64,000 bases of DNA from Brevundimonas goettingensis. Lineage in GTDB: Bacteria; Pseudomonadota; Alphaproteobacteria; Caulobacterales; Caulobacteraceae. The stretch lies in assembly GCF_017487405.1 (NCBI RefSeq), contig NZ_CP062222.1, forward strand, positions 1-64,000. The letters run 5' to 3'. The position numbers and the translations under genes are program-made. The notes below the pieces were generated by a model. It worked only from the letters and a program-made list of their open reading frames with translations. It had not been told where the DNA came from and made no database searches. Positions 57,457 to 64,000 of the stretch are shown here, piece by piece (the stretch's first letter is position 1; every line of letters starts with the position of its first letter).

Positions 57457-58155
57457 ATGAAGAAGACCATCATCGCCGGCGGACTGGCCGCTGCTTCCCT
57501 GGCCGTTCTGGTGGGCGCCGCCGCCCCGGCGCCGCAGACCCCTGCTCAGGCGCCCGCCGCCGCGACCACACAGGCCGCCCCTGCCGCTCGCCACGCCGGC
57601 ATTCAGGCCCGTCAGGCCCAGCCGGTCAGCCAGGCCGAGTTCGTTCAGGCCCGTGTCAGCCGCCTGACGGCGCTCGATGCCAACCACGACGGCACGGTCA
57701 CGGCGGAGGAACTGCGCGCCGGCGCCCAGGCCCGCCGCGCCCGGCACGCCACGCAGCGCTTCGATCGTCTCGACGCCGACAAGAGCGGCCAGATCAGCCG
57801 CGCCGAGTTCGACGCCGCCCGTCCTGAACACGGCGATCGCGCCGGTCATCGTGGACCTCGTGGTGGTGAACACCGCGGCCAGCGGATGGGCCGTCGTGGC
57901 GGCGGTGAGGGGCGCGGTCACGGCCCGGCCGAACGCGTCGCCCACCACGGCCCGATCGTCATCGCCGATGTTCAGACCAAGCTGACCGAAGGCTTCGCCC
58001 GCCTCGACACCGACCACGACGGCGTCCTGAGCCCGGCCGAACGTCAGGCCGGCCGCGCCGTGATGCGAGAGCGCTTCCAGGAGCGGCGCGTCCAACGACA
58101 AAACCGAGCGCCTGCCGTCACTTCGGCGTCGCCCTCGGCCCCGGCTTCGGAGTAA
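57457..58155 (+). CDS. Secreted EF-hand protein
   Basis: A 232-aa precursor with a signal peptide (TIIAGGLAAASLAVLVGAAAP) and three calcium-type loops: LDANHDGTVTAEEL, LDADKSGQISRAEF and LDTDHDGVLSPAE. Between the second and third lies a His/Arg/Gly-rich stretch (GDRAGHRGPRGG and RGHGPAERVAHHG) that could bind other metals. The ATG chosen begins at the signal peptide; an open frame 51 bp upstream was rejected. It precedes an ECF sigma operon by about 65 bp and might be its target. Confidence 0.85.
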   Translation: MKKTIIAGGLAAASLAVLVGAAAPAPQTPAQAPAAATTQAAPAARHAGIQARQAQPVSQAEFVQARVSRLTALDANHDGTVTAEELRAGAQARRARHATQRFDRLDADKSGQISRAEFDAARPEHGDRAGHRGPRGGEHRGQRMGRRGGGEGRGHGPAERVAHHGPIVIADVQTKLTEGFARLDTDHDGVLSPAERQAGRAVMRERFQERRVQRQNRAPAVTSASPSAPASE

Positions 58156-58220
58156 GACCGTGTCGGGGAAGGCCGTGATGGTTCGGTCGGCCCGCTCTGT
58201 GAGCAAGGGAGCAGGCCGGC

Positions 58221-58796
58221 TTGGCATCGATCGTCGACCCCGACGAGGAACTGGTTCGCCGGGTGGGTCAAAGCGACCCGGCGGCGATCCAGGCCATGGT
58301 CGCGCGCAAGCTGCCGCGCATGATGGCCCTGGCGCAGCGGATGCTGGGCGATCCGGTCGAGGCCGAGGACGTGGCCCAGGAGGCCATGCTGCGCGCCTGG
58401 AAACAGGCGCCGCGCTGGCGGCCCGGCAAGGCCAAGTTCGACACCTGGCTGCACCGGGTGGGGCTGAACCTCTGCTACGACCGTCTCAGGCGGCGGCGCG
58501 AGGTGCCGACCGAGACGCCGCCGGATCGGCCCGACGACGGTCCGGCGCCCGACCGGGGCCTTCTGGCCGCCGAGCTGGGTGTGCGGGTCGATGCGGCCCT
58601 GAGACGACTGCCCGAGCGGCAACGCGAGGCCATCGTCTTGTGCCACTACCAGGAGCTGTCCAATATCGAGGCGGCCGACCTGATGAAGATCAGCGTGGAA
58701 GCGCTGGAGAGTTTGCTGTCGCGGGGCCGTCGGGCCTTGAGGCAGGCGTTGGCGGATATGGCGCCCAACGCTGAAAGGCGAGGGGCTGAAGGATGA
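58221..58796 (+). CDS. ECF-family RNA polymerase sigma factor
   Basis: A 191-aa sigma-70 family factor with region 2 (MALAQRMLGDPVEAEDVAQEAMLRAWKQ and KFDTWLHRVGLNLCYDRLR) and region 4 (RRLPERQREAIVLCHYQELSNIEAADLM then LESLLSRGRRALR). The TTG start is chosen because it gives the expected N-terminus and the frame has no better ATG. It is coupled by a 4-bp overlap to a membrane protein that is probably its anti-sigma factor. Confidence 0.9.
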   Translation: MASIVDPDEELVRRVGQSDPAAIQAMVARKLPRMMALAQRMLGDPVEAEDVAQEAMLRAWKQAPRWRPGKAKFDTWLHRVGLNLCYDRLRRRREVPTETPPDRPDDGPAPDRGLLAAELGVRVDAALRRLPERQREAIVLCHYQELSNIEAADLMKISVEALESLLSRGRRALRQALADMAPNAERRGAEG

Positions 58797-59227
58797 CGAC
58801 GATGAACGCCGAAAGGCTGAAACAACTGGCCGAAGCCTATGGCGCCGACAAGCGGCGCTGGCCCGAGGCCGAGCGCAAGGCGGCGGAGACCCTGCTGGCC
58901 TCCGATGGACCTTGGGCGGACCGGATGCTGTTCGAGGCGCGTCAAACGGACGCCGCGCTCGACGCCTCGGCGCGCCCGATGGTCTCCAACGCCCTGCGCG
59001 ACACGGTCATCGCCTCGGCCATGGCCGCCGGCCTGTCGCCGCGCAAGGCCCGGATGGTCTGGGACCGTCTGGTTCTCTGGTTCGGCGCCGGCTGGGCCGC
59101 CGCCGCCTGTGCGGGCGTGATCGCCGGCGCCAGCCTGACCCCGCACCTGACCGCCGACGCCCAGGCCGACGCGGTCCTGTATCAATCCAGCCTGTCGGGC
59201 GTGGACGACACGGAGGTTCTGGGTTGA
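58793..59227 (+). CDS. Putative single-TM anti-sigma factor
   Basis: A 144-aa protein with a helical cytoplasmic N-terminus (ERLKQLAEAYGADKRRWPEAERKAA), one TM near residues 97-115 (LVLWFGAGWAAAACAGVIAG) and a short periplasmic tail. The layout and its place between an ECF factor and a membrane sensor, with 4-bp overlaps on both sides, make an anti-sigma role likely. No zinc-binding (ZAS) motif is visible. Confidence 0.72.
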   Translation: MTTMNAERLKQLAEAYGADKRRWPEAERKAAETLLASDGPWADRMLFEARQTDAALDASARPMVSNALRDTVIASAMAAGLSPRKARMVWDRLVLWFGAGWAAAACAGVIAGASLTPHLTADAQADAVLYQSSLSGVDDTEVLG

Positions 59228-59823
59228 GCGTTCTGGACTCACCGCGCGCCCTGAAGATCGCCCTGGCCGCCTCCGTGGCCCTGAACCTGTTCGCTATCGC
59301 GGGCGGCGTGACTCTGTGGGTGACCAAGACCAAGGCCGAGAGCAAGATCGAGGCGGCCCAGGTTCCGGGCCGTCAGAGCACCTTCAGGGACATCCTCGCG
59401 GGCATGGAGCCCGAGGCGCGCGACCGCGTGCGCTCGGCTTTCCGCGCTTCCGCCATGGCGGCGCGGCCGGACTTCGAGGCCTCGCGCGCGGCGCGGCGTC
59501 AGGCGGTCGAGCTGATGCGCGGCCCCAAGCCCGACGCCGCCGCCGCCAACGCCCTGCTGGATCAGTCGCGCGCTGCGGAGATGCGCGGCCGGGCCCGTCT
59601 GGAGCACGACGCCACCGCGGTTCTGGTCACCCTCGATCCTGACGACCGTCAGGCCTTGGCCGCCATCCTGAGCCGTCGCAAGGGCGGCGGCGCGCCCGAC
59701 CCGCATAAGGGTGGCGCAGGGGGTGGCCAAGGCGGTGGCCCGGGAGGCGGTCCCGAGGGCCGTCCCGACGGCGATCACGGTCGTGGAGCCGGCGATCCGT
59801 CCGGGCCGCGCGGAGAGCGCTGA
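59224..59823 (+). CDS. CpxP/CnrX-like periplasmic sensor (heavy-metal resistance domain type)
   Basis: A 199-aa protein with one N-terminal TM (IALAASVALNLFAIAGGVTLWV) and a periplasmic helical domain like Spy/CpxP/CnrX (FRDILAGMEPEARDRVRSAFRA, ARRQAVELMRGPKPDAAAANALLDQSRAAEMRGRARLE), then a Gly-rich tail with scattered His and Asp. The start is the TTG overlapping the previous stop (TTGA). In CnrYXH-type modules such a protein releases the anti-sigma factor on metal binding. The ligand here is unknown. Confidence 0.75.
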   Translation: MSVLDSPRALKIALAASVALNLFAIAGGVTLWVTKTKAESKIEAAQVPGRQSTFRDILAGMEPEARDRVRSAFRASAMAARPDFEASRAARRQAVELMRGPKPDAAAANALLDQSRAAEMRGRARLEHDATAVLVTLDPDDRQALAAILSRRKGGGAPDPHKGGAGGGQGGGPGGGPEGRPDGDHGRGAGDPSGPRGER

Positions 59824-59839
59824 AACCTTTTGAGGCGCT

Positions 59840-62293
59840 TCAGGCCGCCCGTGCCTGGGCGTGGGACTGATCCGTTTCGGCCTCGGTCGGGCGGGCTTCC
59901 GGCAGATCGAAGCTGACCACGGTGCCGGCGCCCGGCTCGCTGTCCATGGCCATGACGCCGTGGTGCATCTCGATCAGCGACTTGGTCAGGGCCAGGCCCA
60001 GGCCGGTCCCCTGCGTCGTCTTGGAGTGCTGGCCCTCGACCTGTTCGAACGGGCGGGCCAGGCGGCCCAGGTCCTCGGCCGCGATGCCGATGCCGGTGTC
60101 GGCGACCGCGACCCGCTGACGGCCCGCGCCGTGTTGGGCCACCGAGACGGTGATCGACCCGCCCTCGGGCGTGAACTTCACCGCGTTCGAGATGAGGTTC
60201 AGCATGACCTGCTTCAGGCCGCGCTGGTCGGCGTCGATGTCGGGCAGGTCCTGGGCCTCGAGCGCCAGGACCAGGCCGGAGTCCTCGGCCTTGCCGCGCA
60301 TCAGGCGGATGGCGTCCTCGCAGACCTCCTTCAGCGACACCTTCTCATAGTGCAGCGTCATCTTGCCGGCCTCGATCTTGGCCATGTCGAGGATGTCGTT
60401 GATCAGGCTGAGCAGATGCTGGCCCGAGCGCAGGATGTCGGAGGCATAGCCCTTGTACCGCGCGTCGCCGACCGGGCCGAACATCTCGCCGGCCATGATT
60501 TCCGAAAAGCCGTTGATGGCGTTCAGCGGGGTGCGAAGCTCGTGGCTCATATTGGCGAGGAACTCGGACTTGGCCTGGTTGGCGGCCTCGGCCCGGGTCA
60601 TGGCGATTTCGTATTTGCGCGCCAGAAGGCTGAGCTTCTCCTGGCTCGACTCCAGCTGGTCGACCATCAGCCGCAGACTGTCGGCGGCGCGCTGGGTCTC
60701 GGCTTCCTGCTTCTTGATCTGGGTCAGGTCGGTGGCGGTGACCACGGTGCCGCCGTCGGAGGTGTAACGCTCCGCCAGACGCAGCCAGCGGCCGTCGTGC
60801 ATCTCGACCTCGCGCATCCCGGCTCCCAGTTCTGCGGACGGGTGGTCGGCCTTGATGGCCAGGGCGGCGATGCGGTTCAGCTCGTCCTTCATCGCCCCGC
60901 GGCGCACCGCCTCGGGGGCCAGGCCGAAGGCGTCGGAGAAGGCCTGGTTGCACAGGATCAGCCGGCCGTGGCGATCGAACAGGGAGAAGGCGTCCGACAC
61001 GCTCTCGATGCCGTCGCGAAGGCGGCTTTCGGCAGACTGGGCCTGGGCCTTGGCGCGGCGGGCCTCGGTGATATCGAGGGCGACGCCGAGGATGTTGATG
61101 AAGCCGCCTTCGTCACGCTCGCCCCGGGCCTGACCCCGGGCGTCGATCCAGCGGATGGTGCTGTTGGCGCCGGTGACAGGGAAGGTGGTCTCGAAGGCGC
61201 CGAAGGTCGCGGCCTGACGCAGGGCATGTTCGACCAGTTCGCGATATTTGGGATGGACCCGGCCCAGCACGGTCGCGGCCGGGACGACGCCGCCCTCGGG
61301 CAGACCCAGCAGGGTGGCCATATAGTCGGACAGGGTGACCTCCTCGGCCTCCAGGTCCCATTCCCAAACACCGCAACGGGCGGCCTCGACGGCGACGCGG
61401 AAGCGGTGCTCGGTCTCGGCCCAGTCTCGGGTGGCCCGGCTCTGCCGCCAGCCCTGGACCATCATCAGGCCGCCGACCAGGACGCCCAGGCCGAGCGGAG
61501 CCAGCAGGACCCAGACGTCGCCCAGCAGGCCGCCGCCGGACGACACCGGCTGGGCCGCGACGGCCAGCAAGCCGGTCGTCCCGACGGGGGCGGCGACGAG
61601 GCTGAGCGGCGTGCCGCCGGCAGGCGTCGCCGTGATCGGGGCGGTCGCCGCCTTCAGGGCTGCGTGGTTCAGGGCGGGGATGGGCGCGCCCGGGGTCGCC
61701 GAGGCCGCATCGTCCTCGGGCGTCGACAGATAAAGGCCTCCTCCGGTCCCGACCTGCGACGGAGCGGGCAGCGGGATACGGGCGACGATCCGCATCGTTC
61801 CGGCGGGCTTGCCGGTCAGGACGGCGCGACGGTCTGCCCCGAGGCGAAGCGCGGGCGCATGGGCGCCGGCGGCCAAGGGTTCCGCGAAGCTCTCGGCCGG
61901 GGCGCCGCTGGCGGCCTGAACGGCGCCGGCCGCCGAGACGACGGCGAAGGCGGTGTCAGGGGCGGCGGCGCGGGCGGCCTCGGCGGCGTCCAGCGGGCGG
62001 TCGGCGCGGGCGGCGAGGGCCGCGGCGCCGATGGTCAGGCCGGCCCGGGCGGAGGCGATCCGACCGTCCATCCGCGCGGCGAACAGTTCGGCGTCCTGCT
62101 GCTGGCCGGCGATGCGCAGGGCGTCGGCCTCGCGCTCGGGCCGCGCGGTCTGGCGCGCGATCAGCAGGACATAGGCGGCGATGACGAGGGTGAGGCCCAG
62201 AAGCAGGACCCGGGTGCGGCTGGCCGCACGTCCGCCGCCCTGATCCGATGATCGGCGGCCCGGTCCCTGAATGCGGCGCTCATTGCCCCGCAA
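59840..62293 (-). CDS. pleC: PleC-like PAS-containing sensor histidine kinase
   Basis: An 817-aa membrane kinase: TM1 about 28-47, a 210-residue periplasmic domain, TM2 about 258-280, two PAS regions (about 295-410 and 425-540), a coiled linker, H-box [23 protein letters not shown] (His584) and ATPase domain with [25 protein letters not shown] and [19 protein letters not shown]. The [19 protein letters not shown] and [15 protein letters not shown] wording is that of PleC, the polar kinase/phosphatase of DivK and PleD in Caulobacter. Three GANTC sites and a TTAACCAT lie upstream. Some other alphaproteobacterial PAS kinases share this core, so the name is probable, not proven. Confidence 0.75.
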   Translation of the reverse strand: MRGNERRIQGPGRRSSDQGGGRAASRTRVLLLGLTLVIAAYVLLIARQTARPEREADALRIAGQQQDAELFAARMDGRIASARAGLTIGAAALAARADRPLDAAEAARAAAPDTAFAVVSAAGAVQAASGAPAESFAEPLAAGAHAPALRLGADRRAVLTGKPAGTMRIVARIPLPAPSQVGTGGGLYLSTPEDDAASATPGAPIPALNHAALKAATAPITATPAGGTPLSLVAAPVGTTGLLAVAAQPVSSGGGLLGDVWVLLAPLGLGVLVGGLMMVQGWRQSRATRDWAETEHRFRVAVEAARCGVWEWDLEAEEVTLSDYMATLLGLPEGGVVPAATVLGRVHPKYRELVEHALRQAATFGAFETTFPVTGANSTIRWIDARGQARGERDEGGFINILGVALDITEARRAKAQAQSAESRLRDGIESVSDAFSLFDRHGRLILCNQAFSDAFGLAPEAVRRGAMKDELNRIAALAIKADHPSAELGAGMREVEMHDGRWLRLAERYTSDGGTVVTATDLTQIKKQEAETQRAADSLRLMVDQLESSQEKLSLLARKYEIAMTRAEAANQAKSEFLANMSHELRTPLNAINGFSEIMAGEMFGPVGDARYKGYASDILRSGQHLLSLINDILDMAKIEAGKMTLHYEKVSLKEVCEDAIRLMRGKAEDSGLVLALEAQDLPDIDADQRGLKQVMLNLISNAVKFTPEGGSITVSVAQHGAGRQRVAVADTGIGIAAEDLGRLARPFEQVEGQHSKTTQGTGLGLALTKSLIEMHHGVMAMDSEPGAGTVVSFDLPEARPTEAETDQSHAQARAA

Positions 62294-62352
62294 GGCGCTC
62301 TCCCGGACTTAAAGGCTTGCGTCAGCGACCCCGGGTCTGCTTGGCGCGAAGC

Positions 62353-62410
62353 GATTCGACGAAGTCTGGAATCTAGGCTGCGTCGCGGAATCCTGTCGAG
62401 CTATGGTTAA
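62353..62410 (-). promoter_or_regulatory. Cluster of three GANTC sites and a CtrA half-site before the PleC-like gene
   Basis: GANTC sites lie at 62353-62357, 62369-62373 and 62388-62392 (spacing 16 and 19 bp), and the exact CtrA half-site TTAACCAT is on the minus strand at 62403-62410. All are 60-120 bp before the kinase start. GANTC clusters mark GcrA/CcrM-controlled promoters in Caulobacter. Confidence 0.5.
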
Positions 62411-62419
62411 TACGTAGTC

Positions 62420-62992
62420 TCACGCCGCCTGTGCGCGAATCTTTGGCGCAACAGTTTCGGGCGGGGTGGCGAGCACGTCGGTGACGCTCTTGAGAATGTC
62501 GCGGGCCTGACGCGCCAGGGCGATGCTCTCGGAGGGGGCGTCGTCGGGGCTTTCCGCCACGGCGTCGATCAGCGACTGGGCCAGGGACATAAGGCGCGGC
62601 GCGGCGGCGATCAGCCGGGCCTGGAACTCGATCCGGTCGGGGTCGCGGTCGTATTCGGCCCCCGGCACGCGCCAGCCGCCCCAGTCGGCGGGATCGGTGA
62701 CGACCACCGGATAGGTGCCCGGGAACGGGTGGTGCGGCGTGTCCTCGGCCAGCTGCCACTTGTTGCGGGCGCGCAGTAGACGCCAGTCGCCGAGCTCTTC
62801 ACTGGCCTCGTCCTCGACGGGCAGCAGCAGTTCGTGCGCGAGGAACTCGCGGCCGAGGCCGATTTCATAGGTGACCCGGACGGGCTCGTCGAAGCCCTTG
62901 GCCCAGACCGGCTGGACCTTTTCGATGTGGGCCCAGGCCCCCACGCATTCGACCCAGACCTTCTGGCCCTTCTGGAATTGTGCGCGCGCCAT
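62420..62992 (-). CDS. Hypothetical protein
   Basis: A 190-aa soluble protein with no recognised family. The first 60 residues read like a small beta-barrel (FQKGQKVWVECVGAWAHIEKV, YEIGLGREFLAHELLLPVED), the middle has conserved-looking aromatics (NKWQLAEDTPHHPFPGTYPVVV), and the last 70 residues are helical (QARLIAAAPRLMSLAQSLIDAVAE). It lies upstream of the PleC-like gene on the same strand, but the regulatory cluster between them suggests separate transcription. Confidence 0.7.
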   Translation of the reverse strand: MARAQFQKGQKVWVECVGAWAHIEKVQPVWAKGFDEPVRVTYEIGLGREFLAHELLLPVEDEASEELGDWRLLRARNKWQLAEDTPHHPFPGTYPVVVTDPADWGGWRVPGAEYDRDPDRIEFQARLIAAAPRLMSLAQSLIDAVAESPDDAPSESIALARQARDILKSVTDVLATPPETVAPKIRAQAA

Positions 62993-63089
62993 GGGAGTCC
63001 TCCGATATCCAGCGGACAGGATGAGGTCCCACCGCTTGACACGCGGTTTCCGAAAAGGGTGAAGGCGCCGTGAACCTTACCCGGCCCGC

Positions 63090-63503
63090 TCAGCCTGGCT
63101 GGGAGATCGTCTCCAGCGTCTCGCCCGCGTATTTCTCCTTCACCCGGGTCGAGAGATCGCCCAGCGACACCACTCCCACCAGCCGCTCATGCTTGTCGAC
63201 CACCGGCAGGCGGCGGATCTTGTCGCCGCCCATGGCGTCGAGTGCGGTCTTCAGGTCGGCGGTGTCCAGGGCCGTCACCACCTCGGTGGTCATGACTTCC
63301 GAGACCGGGGTCGCCGGGCCCAGCCCCTTGGCCACGGCGCGCACCGCGATGTCGCGATCGGTCACCGTCCCCACCAGTCGCTCGCCGTCGGCGACGGGAA
63401 TGAAGCCGAAATCGCCCGAGGTCATACGGGCGGCCACGTCCTGGATCGTATCGCCGGGGCGGGCGACCTGAACGTCCTTGCTCATCACATCGCGGATCTT
63501 CAT
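63090..63503 (-). CDS. CBS-domain protein
   Basis: A 137-aa protein of two CBS domains and little else: MKIRDVMSKDVQVARPGDTIQDVAARM and GERLVGTVTDRDIAVRAVAKG form the first, TTEVVTALDTADLKTALDAM with ERLVGVVSLGDLSTRV the second. CBS pairs bind adenosine nucleotides and sense energy charge or redox; stand-alone members are common stress proteins. It is separated by a 97-bp gap from the hypothetical gene and by about 120 bp from the divergent dehydrogenase. Confidence 0.92.
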   Translation of the reverse strand: MKIRDVMSKDVQVARPGDTIQDVAARMTSGDFGFIPVADGERLVGTVTDRDIAVRAVAKGLGPATPVSEVMTTEVVTALDTADLKTALDAMGGDKIRRLPVVDKHERLVGVVSLGDLSTRVKEKYAGETLETISQPG

Positions 63504-63625
63504 CGGGGACTTCCTTCTGCTGACCGCGACAGAACCCCGGGGATGAAGGCCGGTTCCGCTTTCCCCATTCCGCTTTCCTGGCCGCCGCGCGAAGGGTAAG
63601 GGCGTCGGCCTTACGGAGAGACCTC

Positions 63626-64000
63626 ATGACCGCCGCCGCAGACGCCAAAGCCATCCTGACCCGCCTCGGCGTTTCCGACGCCGTGTGGACCGGAGATCTG
63701 CCGACCCGTTCGCCGATCGACGGCTCGAGCGCCGGGTCTCTGGTTCAGGCGACGCCCGATCAGGTCGAGGCGGCCGTGGCGCGCTCGGTGGAGGCCTTCA
63801 AGGCCTGGCGCCGCGTGCCCGCGCCGCGCCGGGGCGAACTGGTCCGCCTGCTGGGCGAGGAGTTGCGCGCCGCCAAGACCGATCTGGCCATGCTGGTCAC
63901 GCTCGAGGCCGGCAAGATCGTGTCGGAGGGCCTCGGCGAGGCACAGGAGATGATCGACATCTGCGACTTCGCCGTCGGCCTGTCGCGCCAGCTCTACGGC
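63626..64000 (+). CDS. ALDH7-type aldehyde dehydrogenase, N-terminal part
   Basis: Only the first 125 codons are inside the window. SPIDGSSAGSLVQATPDQVEA, FKAWRRVPAPRRGELVRLLGEEL and LVTLEAGKIVSEGLGEAQEM are the N-terminal blocks of the aldehyde dehydrogenase family, most like ALDH7 / alpha-aminoadipic semialdehyde (piperideine-6-carboxylate) dehydrogenases of lysine catabolism. The catalytic Cys and Glu lie beyond the window edge, so activity cannot be checked. CGGAGAG precedes the ATG. Confidence 0.85.
   Translation, partial: MTAAADAKAILTRLGVSDAVWTGDLPTRSPIDGSSAGSLVQATPDQVEAAVARSVEAFKAWRRVPAPRRGELVRLLGEELRAAKTDLAMLVTLEAGKIVSEGLGEAQEMIDICDFAVGLSRQLYG

Noticed and set aside
59861-62251. Long open frame opposite the PleC-like kinase
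   Set aside because: Composition artefact; Gly/Asp/Arg-rich product without domain, while the minus-strand kinase has full motifs.

Overview
The window looks like GC-rich alphaproteobacterial chromosome from the order Caulobacterales, most likely Brevundimonas or a close relative. The reasons are the gene order ruvCAB / ybgC-tolQRAB-pal-cpoB-tilS-ftsH, a PleC-type sensor kinase, GANTC (CcrM-type) sites and a TTAACCAT (CtrA-type) half-site in front of cell-cycle-type genes, and very dense coding with many 4-nt start/stop overlaps. Base 1 is the first base of the dnaA reading frame, so the replicon was probably numbered from dnaA. I see no tRNA, rRNA, CRISPR array, insertion sequence or prophage, and no stretch over 300 bases without a gene.

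Layout. 1-7.1 kb: replication block dnaA, dnaN, a small membrane protein, recF, gyrB. 7.1-19.7 kb: mixed housekeeping genes (secreted protein, alpha/beta hydrolase, recQ, zinc alcohol dehydrogenase, hotdog thioesterase, FmdA-like amidase, yebC, a long coiled-coil protein, hemerythrin, PHB-depolymerase-like esterase, M20 peptidase). Two inverted copies of a 40-bp palindromic repeat flank part of this region. 19.85-22.0 kb: ruvCAB, translationally coupled to a membrane protein that looks like a shortened SEDS (RodA/FtsW) protein without its catalytic segment. 22.9-32.5 kb: small envelope protein, ybgC, tolQRAB, pal, cpoB, tilS, ftsH. This is the Tol-Pal constriction system plus tRNA-Ile lysidine synthetase and the membrane AAA protease.

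32.6-42.2 kb: acyltransferase, a membrane protein/regulator/YdeI/folP string, and a leftward ArsR-SRPBCC-SRPBCC-SRPBCC(frameshifted)-VOC operon facing folP. Then come thiD, a nucleotidyltransferase-like protein, a DUF418 membrane protein and a PhzF-like protein. 42.2-45.3 kb: a divergent pair of small secreted proteins, one of them directly upstream of a PhoP/PhoQ (FeuP/FeuQ)-type two-component system, with PhoP-box-like tandem repeats between them. 45.4-50.7 kb: an unrecognised helical protein, then the cytochrome c maturation operon ccmI-ccmE-ccmF-ccmH.

50.8-57.4 kb: HtrA-type periplasmic protease, a second OmpR/EnvZ-type two-component system, and glnE coupled to its kinase. 57.4-59.8 kb: EF-hand secreted protein followed by a coupled ECF sigma factor / single-TM putative anti-sigma / single-TM CpxP-CnrX-like sensor operon. 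59.8-63.5 kb (minus strand): PleC-like kinase, a hypothetical protein and a CBS-domain protein. The window ends inside an ALDH7-type aldehyde dehydrogenase.

The observations most worth following up are the SEDS-like pseudo-enzyme between ruvB and tol-pal, the small-secreted-protein/PhoPQ module with its repeats, the GANTC/CtrA cluster before the PleC-like kinase, the 40-bp dispersed palindrome, a palindrome-containing extra segment inside TilS, and the ECF/sensor/EF-hand cluster.
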